Positions 24,296 to 32,293 of a stretch of 35,423 nt of DNA are shown here, piece after piece. The position numbers were made by a program, and so were the translations under genes. The stretch lies in NCBI RefSeq assembly GCF_001425405.1, contig NZ_LMQP01000004.1, forward strand, positions 112,394 to 147,816. Reading direction: 5' to 3'. Numbering within the stretch: the first letter of the stretch is position 1; every line of letters begins with the position of its first letter. The notes under the pieces were generated by a model. The model saw only the letters and a program-made list of their open reading frames with translations. It was not told the origin of the DNA and did no database searches. The DNA comes from Sphingomonas sp. Leaf412 (GTDB lineage: Bacteria; Pseudomonadota; Alphaproteobacteria; Sphingomonadales; Sphingomonadaceae).

Positions 24296-24961
24296 CTACC
24301 CCCGCACCACCAGCCATTCCTCCTCCGGCGCGCGCGCGCTGCGCGTCGCGTTCGCGGGGTCGGCTGTGTCCTCGTATCCGATCGCCACGCCGCAGAACAG
24401 CATCCGCTCCTCGGGCACCTCCAGGAACGCCTCCACCGTCTTGGGATATACCGCCCAGCATTCCTGCGGGCAGGTCGCCAGCCCGTGCTCGACCGCCAGC
24501 AGCATCAGCGTTTGCAGATACATGCCGAGGTCCGACCATTGCGGCGGCCCCATGCGGCGGTCGACGGTGACGAAATAGGCCGCGGGCGCGCCGAAGAACT
24601 GGAAATTGCGCGCGAACCAGATCGCGCGCGCCTTCTTGTCCTCGCGCGGGATGCCGAGGCGGCCGTACATCTCCTCCCCGATCGCGAAGGTGCGCTGGCG
24701 GTACAGGTCGTCCATCTCGCGCGGATAGATGTCGTAGCCGGGCGTCTCGGTCTCGCGGCGTTCGATCTTCCCCGCCATGATCGCCTTCAGCCGCTTCATC
24801 GATTCCCCATGAACGATGTCGACGTGCCACGGCTGGATGTTCCCCCCCGTCGCCGCGCGCGACGATTTGATCGCCAGGTCCTTCAGCGTGGCAAGGTCGA
24901 TCTCCCGGTCGAGAAATCCGCGTACCGATCGCCGTGCCGCGACCGCCCGAGTAACATCCAT
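24296..24961 (-). CDS. nitroreductase family protein
   Basis: Probable FMN-dependent oxidoreductase of 221 residues. Family marks are VAARRSVRGFLDREID (FMN phosphate site with RRS), ATGGNIQPWHVDIV, PPQWSDLGMYLQTLMLLAVEHGLATCPQE and the final YEDTADPANATRSARAPEEE. It most likely forms homodimers in the cytoplasm and reduces nitro- or quinone-type substrates with NAD(P)H. ATG at 24961 follows GGAGACGCG. A GTG at 24973 would add four residues. It is divergent from thiolase 2, with 76 bp between the starts. Confidence 0.9.
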   Translation of the reverse strand: MDVTRAVAARRSVRGFLDREIDLATLKDLAIKSSRAATGGNIQPWHVDIVHGESMKRLKAIMAGKIERRETETPGYDIYPREMDDLYRQRTFAIGEEMYGRLGIPREDKKARAIWFARNFQFFGAPAAYFVTVDRRMGPPQWSDLGMYLQTLMLLAVEHGLATCPQECWAVYPKTVEAFLEVPEERMLFCGVAIGYEDTADPANATRSARAPEEEWLVVRG

Positions 24962-25010
24962 TCGCGTCTCCACTTGCCGTTCGCGTCAATTCGCGCCATC
25001 TAGCGCCGGG

Positions 25011-25024
25011 ATAACACTTGTTAT
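25011..25024. promoter_or_regulatory. inverted repeat before thiolase 2
   Basis: ATAACACTTGTTAT has 6-bp perfect arms (ATAACA/TGTTAT) around a CT centre. It sits 13 bp before the thiolase ATG in the divergent intergenic region and could be a regulator site. No matching regulator is next to it. Confidence 0.35.
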
Positions 25025-25037
25025 GGAGACTCGGAAG

Positions 25038-26228
25038 ATGGCCGAAGCCTTTATCGTCGAAGCGGTCCGTACCGCGGGCGGGCGTCGCGGCGGAAAGCTG
25101 GCGGGCGTGCATCCCGTCGACCTGGCCGCGAAGGTGCTGGACGCGGTGATCGAACGGTCGGGCATTCCCGGCGAGGCGGTCGAGGACGTCGTGATGGGCT
25201 GCGTCAGCCAGGGTGGCGAACAGGCCGGGCAGGTCGGGCGCAACGCGGTGCTGGCGGCGAAGAAGCTGCCGCAATCGACCCCCGCGGTCACGATCGACCG
25301 CCAGTGCGGCTCGTCGCAGCAGGCGATCCAGTTCGCGGCGCAGGCGGTGATGAGCGGGACGCAGGACGTCGTGATCGCGGCGGGCGTGGAGAGCATGACG
25401 CGCGTGCCGATGGGGTCCACGTTCAAGCTGTTCTACGACGCCGGGCTCGGCAAGAACAAGTCGCCGGGGCTGGAGGAGAAATATCCCGGCATCCAGTTCA
25501 GCCAGTTCGCGGGCGCGGAGATGATCGCCAAGAAGTTCGGCTTCGCGCGCGAGGACCTCGACGCCTATTCGCTCGCCAGCCACCAGAAGGGTGCGGCCGC
25601 GACGCAGGCGGGGAAGTTCAAGGACGAGATCGTCGCGATCGACGTCGACGGTGAGGCGCATGCCAGCGACGAGGGCATCCGCTACGACGCCAGTGCCGAG
25701 GGCATGGCGGGCGTGAAGAAGCTGTCCGACACGGGCGTCATCACCGCCGCCTCCTCGTCGCAGATCTGCGACGGCGCCAGTGCGGTGCTGATCGTGTCGG
25801 CCGCCGCGCTGGAGAAATACGGGCTGAAGCCGCTGGCGAAGATCGTGAATCTGACCGTCACCGCGGGCGACCCGGTCGTGATGCTGGAAGAGCCGCTGTA
25901 CGCCACGGACAAGGCGCTGGACCGTGCGGGGCTGAAGATCGAGGACATCGACCTGTACGAGGTGAACGAGGCGTTCGCGCCCGTGCCGATGGCGTGGCTG
26001 AAGCACACCGGTGCCGATCCCAGCAAGCTCAACGTCAACGGCGGCGCGATCGCTTTGGGGCATCCGCTGGGCGCGTCGGGAACGAAGCTGATGGCGACGT
26101 TGGTCCACGAACTGAAGCGCCGCGGCGGCCGGTACGGGTTGCAGACGATGTGCGAGGGCGGCGGCGTGGCCAACGTCACGATCATCGAAAATTGCGACTG
26201 GCAGGGCGGCGACGCGAAGGCGGCGTAA
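25038..26228 (+). CDS. acetyl-CoA C-acetyltransferase (thiolase)
   Basis: Second thiolase, 396 residues. The nucleophile is Cys90 in DRQCGSSQQAIQ, and the catalytic His lies in NGGAIALGHPLGASGTK with the acid/base Cys in MCEGGGVAN. N-terminus AFIVEAVRTAGGRRGGKLAG is typical of steroid/lipid-transfer-like or FadI-type thiolases. The ATG at 25038 is chosen because GGAG lies 9 bp upstream; ATG at 25023 (METRK) is an alternative with poorer spacing. An SDR of the 3-hydroxyacyl-CoA dehydrogenase type follows 96 bp downstream, which fits consecutive beta-oxidation steps. Confidence 0.93.
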   Translation: MAEAFIVEAVRTAGGRRGGKLAGVHPVDLAAKVLDAVIERSGIPGEAVEDVVMGCVSQGGEQAGQVGRNAVLAAKKLPQSTPAVTIDRQCGSSQQAIQFAAQAVMSGTQDVVIAAGVESMTRVPMGSTFKLFYDAGLGKNKSPGLEEKYPGIQFSQFAGAEMIAKKFGFAREDLDAYSLASHQKGAAATQAGKFKDEIVAIDVDGEAHASDEGIRYDASAEGMAGVKKLSDTGVITAASSSQICDGASAVLIVSAAALEKYGLKPLAKIVNLTVTAGDPVVMLEEPLYATDKALDRAGLKIEDIDLYEVNEAFAPVPMAWLKHTGADPSKLNVNGGAIALGHPLGASGTKLMATLVHELKRRGGRYGLQTMCEGGGVANVTIIENCDWQGGDAKAA

Positions 26229-26242
26229 CGCGCTACGATCAT

Positions 26243-26297
26243 TGTGCTGCCGCGAAGGCGGGAGCCCAGACTGGGTCCCCGCCTTCGCGGGGACACA
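26243..26297. repeat. 55-bp palindromic element between thiolase and SDR
   Basis: Outer arms TGTG/CACA and GCCGCGAAGGCGGGA with CCCGCCTTCGCGGGG, centre CCCAGACTGGG. It is a shorter relative of the 18462-18548 element. It forms the leader of the SDR gene. Confidence 0.88.
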
Positions 26298-26324
26298 TCC
26301 TTTACCATGGGGAGGATTTCTGAC

Positions 26325-27107
26325 GTGAAGCTCGACAACAATATTTCCGCCGTCATCACCGGCGGCGCGTCCGGCCTGGGCGCCGCGACCGCGCGCGCGC
26401 TGGCGGCGAAGGGCGTGAAGGTCGCGCTGTTCGACCTGAACGAGGAAAAGGGCGAGGCGCTTGCAGCTGAGCTGGGCGGCGTGTTCTGCAAGGTCAACGT
26501 CACCGACGAAGCCAGCGTCGACGCGGGCTTCGAGAAGGCGCGCGCCACGATCGGGCAGGAGCGGATCCTGGTCAATTGCGCCGGCACCGGCAACGCGATC
26601 AAGACCGCCAGCCGCAAGAAGGAAGACGGCAGCATCAAGCACTTCCCGCTCGATGCGTTCAACATGATCGTGCAGATCAACCTGGTCGGCACGTTCCGCT
26701 GCATCGCCAAGTCGGCGGCGGGGATGATGACGCTCGACGCGCTGGAGGATGGCGACCGCGGCGCGATCGTCAACACCGCGAGCGTGGCGGCGGAGGACGG
26801 GCAGATGGGCCAGGCGGCCTATTCCGCGTCCAAGGGCGGCGTCGTCGGCATGACCCTGCCGATCGCGCGCGACCTGATGAGCGAGGCGATCCGCGTCAAC
26901 ACGATCCTGCCCGGCATCTTCAACACCCCCCTGCTGGCCGCCGCGCCGCAGAACGTGAAGGATGCGCTGGGCGCGCAGGTGCCCTTCCCCAAGCGACTGG
27001 GGAACCCGGAGGAATATGCCAGCCTCGCGCTGACGATGATCGAGAACGGCTATTTCAACGGCGAGGACGTCCGCCTCGACGGCGCGATCCGCATGGCGCC
27101 GCGCTGA
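26325..27107 (+). CDS. SDR oxidoreductase, 3-hydroxyacyl-CoA dehydrogenase type 2-like
   Basis: NAD(H)-dependent short-chain dehydrogenase of 260 residues, close in layout to HSD10/3-hydroxy-2-methylbutyryl-CoA dehydrogenases. It has TGGASGLG (12-19), NCAG, and the catalytic triad Ser153, Tyr166, Lys170 (YSASK). The insertion KTASRKKEDGSIKHFPLD is typical of the HSD10 type. The start is set at GTG 26325 because GGGGAGG ends about 10 bp upstream; ATG 26307 would lie on top of that ribosome site. Context (thiolase before, thioesterase after, BCKDH in the window) supports a role in isoleucine or fatty acid breakdown. Confidence 0.9.
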   Translation: MKLDNNISAVITGGASGLGAATARALAAKGVKVALFDLNEEKGEALAAELGGVFCKVNVTDEASVDAGFEKARATIGQERILVNCAGTGNAIKTASRKKEDGSIKHFPLDAFNMIVQINLVGTFRCIAKSAAGMMTLDALEDGDRGAIVNTASVAAEDGQMGQAAYSASKGGVVGMTLPIARDLMSEAIRVNTILPGIFNTPLLAAAPQNVKDALGAQVPFPKRLGNPEEYASLALTMIENGYFNGEDVRLDGAIRMAPR

Positions 27108-27116
27108 TCCGCCTGC

Positions 27117-27139
27117 CCCCCTCCCGCTTGCGGGAGGGG
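27117..27139. repeat. hairpin CCCCTCCCGCTTGCGGGAGGGG
   Basis: A perfect stem CCCCTCCCGC/GCGGGAGGGG lies just after the SDR stop, followed by TCCGGGGTGGG. This is the start of another common palindromic element. It may attenuate transcription into the thioesterase gene. Confidence 0.75.
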
Positions 27140-27182
27140 TCCGGGGTGGGCATGGTCGCACGATAAGAAAAGAAGGTCGTCC

Positions 27183-27614
27183 ATGCCCCGTCCCGCCCCG
27201 CACCGGCTGCTGCCGGAAAGCTATCCCCATCACCAGGTGATCCCGACGCGGTTCCAGGACCTGGACGCGATGGGGCACCTCAACAACGTGGCCTTCGCCG
27301 CGATGTTCGAGGATGCGCGCGTGCGCTTCTTCCGCGCGATCGGGCGGGAGAATGCGCGCGACGGCTTTCGCGCGGTTGTGGCGTCGAACACGATCAGCTA
27401 CCTGCACGAGGGCGGCTACCCCGCCGATGTCGCGATCGCGATCGGCGTGGGCCATATCGGCGCGCGATCGTACGAGGTGCTGGCCGCGATGCACCAGGAC
27501 GGCCGCGCGATCGCGACGTCGGAAACGGTCATCGTGATGACGCATCCGGTGGGCGAGGACCTGCCCGCGGTGTTCCGCGCGGCGCTGGAACGGATGCGCC
27601 TGCGCGCGCCGTGA
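27183..27614 (+). CDS. acyl-CoA thioesterase (4HBT hotdog family)
   Basis: A 143-residue hotdog protein that probably hydrolyses acyl-CoA. The motif RFQDLDAMGHLNNVAF holds the catalytic Asp26 in the D-x-D-x-x-x-H-x-NN pattern of YbgC/FadM-like enzymes. FEDARVRFFRAIG and SYLHEGGYPADVAIAIGVGHIG support it. ATG at 27183 follows AGAAGGTCGTCC. It lies 75 bp after the SDR with a hairpin between, so it may be a separate or attenuated cistron. Substrate length is unknown. Confidence 0.88.
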   Translation: MPRPAPHRLLPESYPHHQVIPTRFQDLDAMGHLNNVAFAAMFEDARVRFFRAIGRENARDGFRAVVASNTISYLHEGGYPADVAIAIGVGHIGARSYEVLAAMHQDGRAIATSETVIVMTHPVGEDLPAVFRAALERMRLRAP

Positions 27615-27686
27615 CCCTTATCGCTTGATCCCCGGCACCCGCGGCGCGATTGGGGCGTTGGGCGGTCGATCGAAAAGGGGACGCAC

Positions 27687-28400
27687 ATGGATTCCGGCAG
27701 CTTCTCGATGGAGCCGATCTCGCAGGACAATCTTCTGGTGTTCGCCTCGCTCGCGCTTGTGGCGATCCTCGCGGTCCTGACCGTGATCGGCATGATCGTG
27801 GGCGCCCGCAACAAGCGGCGCCGCGTGGCCGCGGAGCAGGAGGAGCAGGCGCGGATCGACGCGCTGCGCGCCGACGGCGTGGCGGTGCGCGACGTGGTCG
27901 AGGGCGCGCCGGTCGAGCCCGCGCCGACGCCCGCGGCGAAGACGGCGGACGCGTCCCCCGCGCCTGTCGCGCCCCCCGCGCCCGTTCCCGCCGCGCCCGT
28001 CCCGGCCGCCCCCGCCCCGCCGCCGCTGGCGGACCAGCCCGCGCCGGGGATGCCCGCCGACCCCGCGCCGCTGGCCGACGAGCCGATCCCCGCCGCCGCG
28101 CCGCTGGACGCCTCCCCCGCCACGATCGCCGCGGATCCGCCGTCCGACGTCGGCGGCGCGGCAATGCCCGTCACCCGGCTGAAGGGCCTGGGGCCGAAGA
28201 TCGCGACCCGGCTGGGCGAACTTGGCATCACCGACGTGGAGCAGATGGCGGCATTGACCGACGCGCAGGCCGCGGACCTCGACGCGCAGCTCGCCCCCTT
28301 CCAGGGCCGGATGGAGCGCGACCGCTGGCGCGACCAGGCGCGATTGCTGGCGGCGGGCGACCGCGCGGGCTTCGAACGCGAATTCGGGAAACTGGGATGA
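27687..28400 (+). CDS. membrane-anchored helix-hairpin-helix protein, function unknown
   Basis: A 237-residue protein with three parts. One TM helix lies at about 18-40 (NLLVFASLALVAILAVLTVI). A long Pro/Ala-rich linker runs over about 75-155 (APVPAAPVPAAPAPPP). The C-terminal domain has a helix-hairpin-helix, MPVTRLKGLGPKIATRLGEL, and ends in GRMERDRWRDQARLLAAG. The GxGPKI element is what binds DNA/RNA backbone in this fold, and similar C-terminal domains occur fused to ribosomal protein L21 or in NADH-dehydrogenase-linked proteins of alphaproteobacteria. A membrane-tethered nucleic-acid or protein adaptor is possible. The Gre-like gene follows after 10 bp. Confidence 0.82.
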   Translation: MDSGSFSMEPISQDNLLVFASLALVAILAVLTVIGMIVGARNKRRRVAAEQEEQARIDALRADGVAVRDVVEGAPVEPAPTPAAKTADASPAPVAPPAPVPAAPVPAAPAPPPLADQPAPGMPADPAPLADEPIPAAAPLDASPATIAADPPSDVGGAAMPVTRLKGLGPKIATRLGELGITDVEQMAALTDAQAADLDAQLAPFQGRMERDRWRDQARLLAAGDRAGFEREFGKLG

Positions 28401-28410
28401 GCCCCCGGTC

Positions 28411-28866
28411 ATGAGCGTCGCCTTCCGCCGCGAAAGCGACGAGGAACATCTGGAACCGAAGTTCGAGCTGCCGATCCCGCGCGGCCCGAACCTCGTCACC
28501 CCCGCGGGGCTGGCGCTGATCGCGGAACGCATCGCCGCGCTGGACGCGCAGGTCGCCGCCACCGACGATGCGGAGGAGGAAAAGGCGCTGCGCCGCGACC
28601 TGCGCTACTGGCACACCCGCCGCACGACCGCGATCCCGACCGCGCCGCGCGGCGACGGCGTCGTGGGCTTCGGCAGCCGCGTCACGTTCACGCTGGCGGG
28701 CAAGGCGCGCACGGTGACGCTGGTCGGCGACGACGAGGCCGATCCGGCGGCCGACCTCCTCCCCTTCTCCGCCCCGCTGGCGCGTGCCTTGCTGGGGGCG
28801 GAGGCGGGGGACCTGCTGCCGTTCAACGGGCGCGAGGATGCGATCGAACTGCTGGCGGTGGGGTGA
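28411..28866 (+). CDS. GreA/GreB family transcription elongation factor
   Basis: A 151-residue protein of the Gre family, which enters the RNA polymerase secondary channel and stimulates transcript cleavage. The N-terminal coiled coil is shortened, with an acidic cluster TDDAEEEKAL where the tip should be. The C-terminal FKBP-like domain is clear: VVGFGSRVTFTLAGKARTVTLVGDDEAD, written here as pieces VVGFGSRVTFTL and VTLVGDDEADP, then SAPLARALLGAEAGD. The N-terminal PNLVTPAGLALI is typical of GreB-like proteins. ATG at 28411. Likely co-transcribed with the HhH protein. Confidence 0.85.
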   Translation: MSVAFRRESDEEHLEPKFELPIPRGPNLVTPAGLALIAERIAALDAQVAATDDAEEEKALRRDLRYWHTRRTTAIPTAPRGDGVVGFGSRVTFTLAGKARTVTLVGDDEADPAADLLPFSAPLARALLGAEAGDLLPFNGREDAIELLAVG

Positions 28867-28932
28867 CGCCGCATCGATGTGCCGTGTGGCCTTCGGACGT
28901 CGCGCAGGCCGGACGGAGGGGAACGCATCGGG

Positions 28933-29826
28933 TCACCCGCCGAACACCGACCATCCCGCGCGATCCGCGATCATCTCCAGCCCCCGCACGCCCAGCATGC
29001 TGTTGCCGTGCTGGTCCAGGTTCGGCGACCATGTCGCCACCGCGCCCACGCCCGGCACGACGGCCAGGATGCCGCCGCCGACCCCGCTCTTGGCGGGCAG
29101 GCCGACGCGCACCGCGAAATCGCCCGACGCATCGTAATGGCCGCACGTCATCATCAGCGCCAGCACGGTCCGCATCCGCCGCGCCGCGTCGCCCTTCCCG
29201 CGCGTCTCCGCCAGGAACAGCCCCGCCGTCGCCAGCAGCCCGCAATCGAGCGAGATCGCGCATTGCCGGACATAGGACGCCATCACGTCGTCGATCGGCG
29301 CGCGCAGATTGTCGTGATGGCGCATGAAGCTCATCAGCGCGCGGTTCAGGTCGCCGCCGTCGTGCTCCGACGCCATCACGTCCTCGTCCAGCACCACCGG
29401 CACGCCGATCCGCCGCGCCACCGCCTGCATCACCGCATCCGCGCGGCCGCCGTCGACCAATTGGTCGACCACCGCCAGCGCGCCCGCGTTGATGAAGGGA
29501 TTGCGCGGAATCCCCTTCGTCCGTTCCAGGTCGACGATGGAATTGAACGGGTCGCCCGACGGTTCGCGCCCGACGCGGTCGAACACATCGTCGCCGACCG
29601 CGGCCAGCGCGCATTCCAGTGCGAAGACCTTGGCGATGCTCTGGATCGCAAAGCGCGTGTCCGCCGCGCCCGCCCGGTACGTCCCGCCATCCGCCAGGGC
29701 GACGGCGACGCCGAACGGGCCGGGGGCCAGCCCCTCCTCCTTCGCGTCGGCATCCGCCTCGATCGTCGCGGCGTCGCGCGCGATCTCCCCGGCCACGTCG
29801 TCGAGGATCTGCCGGATATCCATCAT
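28933..29826 (-). CDS. glsA: glutaminase A
   Basis: Hydrolyses glutamine to glutamate and ammonia; 297 residues. The catalytic Ser63 and Lys66 are in FAIQSIAKVFAL (S-x-x-K of the beta-lactamase-like fold). Further blocks are GREPSGDPFNSIV, RNPFINAGALAV, SISLDCGLLATAGLFLA-like text (read here as AISLDCGLLATAG), and PAKSGVGGGILAVVPG. ATG at 29826 overlaps the pgeF stop by 4 bp (ATGA); ATG at 29823 is equally possible with a 1-bp overlap. It is the last gene of the lgt operon. Confidence 0.93.
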   Translation of the reverse strand: MMDIRQILDDVAGEIARDAATIEADADAKEEGLAPGPFGVAVALADGGTYRAGAADTRFAIQSIAKVFALECALAAVGDDVFDRVGREPSGDPFNSIVDLERTKGIPRNPFINAGALAVVDQLVDGGRADAVMQAVARRIGVPVVLDEDVMASEHDGGDLNRALMSFMRHHDNLRAPIDDVMASYVRQCAISLDCGLLATAGLFLAETRGKGDAARRMRTVLALMMTCGHYDASGDFAVRVGLPAKSGVGGGILAVVPGVGAVATWSPNLDQHGNSMLGVRGLEMIADRAGWSVFGG

Positions 29827-30587
29827 GGAAGCGCGATCAGCGATACCTGCCGCCCGTAATCCGCCTCGCCGCGATGCGTCGCGCGGCGATAGCTGTAGAA
29901 GCGCGCCGCGTCGGCATAGGTGTCCAGCCCCAGCGCCTCGACCGTCCCGACGCCCGCGGCGGCGAGCCGGTGCGCGACATATCCTTCCAGGTCGAACCGC
30001 GCATGGCCCGCGCGCGCATCGGCGAAGAACCGCTCGTTCTCGCGGTCCGCGTCCTCGAACCGCGCACGGAAGGCGTCGTCCACCTCGTAGCTGGCGCGCG
30101 CGATGCACGGGCCGACCGCGGCGACGATGCGCGCGCGGTCCGCGCCCAGCGCCTCCATCGCCGCGATCGTGGCATCGGTGACGCCGCCGATCGCGCCCTT
30201 CCACCCCGCATGGGCCGCGCCGATCACCCCCGCGGCCGTATCCGCCAGCAGCACCGGCGCGCAATCCGCGGTCAGGATGCCCAGAACGATATTCGGCCGG
30301 TCGGTCGCCATCGCATCGGCATGCGGGCGCGCGCCGTCGTCCACCGGCGCGGACAGCGTCACACACTCGGCCGAATGCACCTGGTACAGTGTCGACAGCG
30401 TGCGCCCCGGCGCCACCGCCGCCACCGCGCGGCGCCGGTTCTCCGCCAGTTCCGGACCGATATCGTCCTGCCCGCGTCGTCCCAGGTCCAGCCCCTCGGT
30501 CACGCCCGTCGACACGCCGCCGCGCCGCCCGAGGAAGCCGTGCGGCACGTCCGCCAGCGCGCGCGCGCGGGTCACGTCCACGGTCAC
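29823..30587 (-). CDS. pgeF: peptidoglycan editing factor PgeF (multicopper-oxidase-like laccase domain)
   Basis: A 254-residue YfiH/PgeF-family protein that, from E. coli work, removes wrongly incorporated L-Ser/Gly from peptidoglycan precursors. Zn/Cu ligands His71 (QVHS), Cys109 (TADCAPVLL) and His126 (GAAHAGWKG) are present. LAENRRRAVAAV and FYSYRRATHRGEADYGRQ are family blocks. The start is a GTG at 30587 in GTGA overlap with the GNAT stop; no ATG with similar support is nearby. Its place after lgt and an NDUFAF7-like gene is conserved in alphaproteobacteria, to my knowledge. Confidence 0.93.
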   Translation of the reverse strand: MTVDVTRARALADVPHGFLGRRGGVSTGVTEGLDLGRRGQDDIGPELAENRRRAVAAVAPGRTLSTLYQVHSAECVTLSAPVDDGARPHADAMATDRPNIVLGILTADCAPVLLADTAAGVIGAAHAGWKGAIGGVTDATIAAMEALGADRARIVAAVGPCIARASYEVDDAFRARFEDADRENERFFADARAGHARFDLEGYVAHRLAAAGVGTVEALGLDTYADAARFYSYRRATHRGEADYGRQVSLIALP

Positions 30588-31096
30588 AGGTCCAGCCTCA
30601 TCACGATATCCTCGTCCGCATGGTTGCCGACCATGAACGCATAGGGCCCGACCTCGACGAAGCCGCGCTTCAGGTAGAAGCGGCGCGCGCGGTGATTGTC
30701 CACGAATACCGACAGGTACAGCGCGCGCATCCCGCGCGCCCGCGCCTCGCCGATCGCCCAGTCCATCAGCTTCGGGGCGAGGCCGACGCCCTGCCAGCCG
30801 TCGAGCAGGTAGAATTGCCTGAGTTCGATCGCGCCCGCGGGCGGGGTGAAGGGCAGCGACGGCGGGCCGAGTTTCGCATAGCCGACGAGGCTGCCGTCCG
30901 CCTCCACCAGCCGCACCGCGAACGCCGGGTCCGCGATCTCCGCCGCCCAGGCCCGGGGCGTGTGGCGCGCGAGGAAGATCTCCAGGTCGTCGGGGGCGTA
31001 CAGATAGCCGAACGTGTCGGTGAAGGTCCGCCGCGCCAGCGTCGCGACCGCGGTCGCATCGCCGCGATACGCCTCGCGGAACGACACCGCGCTCAT
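30584..31096 (-). CDS. GNAT family N-acetyltransferase
   Basis: A 170-residue acetyl-CoA-dependent acyltransferase. The acetyl-CoA loop appears as DGWQGVGLAPKLMDWAIGEA (Q-x-x-G-x-G/A). VFVDNHRARRFYLKRGFVEVG is the typical motif B. Substrate is unknown; small-molecule polyamine/amino-acid or protein N-terminus are both possible. The ATG at 31096 overlaps the methyltransferase stop by 4 bp and its stop overlaps the pgeF GTG by 4 bp, so it is embedded in the operon. Confidence 0.9.
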   Translation of the reverse strand: MSAVSFREAYRGDATAVATLARRTFTDTFGYLYAPDDLEIFLARHTPRAWAAEIADPAFAVRLVEADGSLVGYAKLGPPSLPFTPPAGAIELRQFYLLDGWQGVGLAPKLMDWAIGEARARGMRALYLSVFVDNHRARRFYLKRGFVEVGPYAFMVGNHADEDIVMRLDL

Positions 31097-32136
31097 GCGA
31101 AGCCCGCCGGTTCGGGCCAGTCGGCGTGACGAATCGACACGACGCGGAACAGCTCGCCCATCTCCTCCACCAGCCGCGCGCGATCGGGCGCGACCCGCTC
31201 GCCCAGCGCGGCGGCCCGCGCATCGATGCCCAGCGCGGTCAGGAACGCGCCCTGGCCGATCGCCCCGCCGACCCGCGCGCCCGACGCCTGCGCCACGAGC
31301 GCCAGCGTCGCCATGTCGACATGCGCGGTCAGGTCCTGCTCCCCCGGCGCGTCGAACGGATTCGCGAAGCCGTGCGCGCGCACCGCCTGCAACGTGTCGC
31401 CCACCGCCGGGCCGTCGTAACCGTAATCGATCACCAGCGCCGCGCCCCCCTGCGCGACGATCCGCGCCGACAGGTCCGCCATCACCGCGACGCCGGCGGG
31501 CGACGTTTCGATGATCGACCCCGCGGGCGCATCCGCCAGATGGGGCGGGATGATCGCCGCGGGCACGACCTTTCCCGCGACGGGCAGGAACAGCAGGTCC
31601 TGGCACGCCACCAGCCGCTCGTGCCACTGCGCCCCGCGGCGCACGAGCTGGCGGATCGGCAGCGCGTCGAAGAATTCGTTCGCGACGACGATCAGCGGCA
31701 CGTCGTCGGGCAGCGACGCGAGACCGTCATGCCACGTCGCGTCTGGCACGAGGCGGGCCTGCGCGGTGCGGAGCGTCGGGCTGGTCTCCACGAAATGCAC
31801 CGCGGGTGTCAGCCCGGCGCGCGCCATGACGCGCAGTGCGTCGGCGGTCAGCGTGCCGCGCCCCGGCCCCAGCTCCACCCACGCGACCACAGGCCGTCCC
31901 GCCCGGTCCCACAGGTCCGCGGCCCAGGCGCCGATCAGCTCCCCGAACATCTGGCTGATTTCCGGCGCGGTGGTGAAATCGCCGCCCGCGCCCAGCGGAT
32001 CGCGCGTCGCGTAATAATGCGCGTTCGCCGCGCCCATGAACTGGCTGACCGGGATCGGCCCGCCCAGCGTGATCGCGCGGGCGAGGCGTTCGGCGAGCAG
32101 GGGTTCGGCGGGGTCGGGCGGGGGGCTGTCGGTCAC
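31093..32136 (-). CDS. SAM-dependent methyltransferase, NDUFAF7/MidA family
   Basis: A 347-residue class I methyltransferase. GGDFTTAPEISQMFGE (51-66) is the hallmark of the NDUFAF7/DUF185 family, and the SAM motif is ELGPGRG (88-94). NDUFAF7 dimethylates an arginine of the complex I 49-kDa subunit in mitochondria; the alphaproteobacterial version is likely to act on NuoD, which is inference. Start GTG at 32136 with GGAGG 5 bp upstream. It lies 157 bp after lgt with a palindromic element between. Confidence 0.9.
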   Translation of the reverse strand: MTDSPPPDPAEPLLAERLARAITLGGPIPVSQFMGAANAHYYATRDPLGAGGDFTTAPEISQMFGELIGAWAADLWDRAGRPVVAWVELGPGRGTLTADALRVMARAGLTPAVHFVETSPTLRTAQARLVPDATWHDGLASLPDDVPLIVVANEFFDALPIRQLVRRGAQWHERLVACQDLLFLPVAGKVVPAAIIPPHLADAPAGSIIETSPAGVAVMADLSARIVAQGGAALVIDYGYDGPAVGDTLQAVRAHGFANPFDAPGEQDLTAHVDMATLALVAQASGARVGGAIGQGAFLTALGIDARAAALGERVAPDRARLVEEMGELFRVVSIRHADWPEPAGFA

Positions 32137-32193
32137 CGCGCCTCCATGGCGCGAGCGCGCCGTGGGGGCAACCGGGGCCCGGCCTTACGAATC

Positions 32194-32283
32194 CGTCATC
32201 CCGGCGCAGGCCGGGAACCAGAGCCACGCACGCAATGGTCGCCGTTGGGACACTGGACCCCGGCCTTCGCCGGGGAGACGACG
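32194..32283. repeat. 90-bp palindromic element between lgt and the methyltransferase
   Basis: Left arm CGTCATCCCGGCGCAGGCCG, right arm CGGCCTTCGCCGGGGAGACG with ACG after. It lies inside the lgt operon, where it may act as an mRNA processing or stability structure. Confidence 0.85.
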
Positions 32284-32293
32284 TGGAGTGACC

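Noticed and set aside
24201..27545. A 1,114-residue antisense open frame
   Set aside because: It is opposite thiolase, SDR and thioesterase genes with clear motifs; long antisense frames are common at this GC content and it has no recognisable domain.
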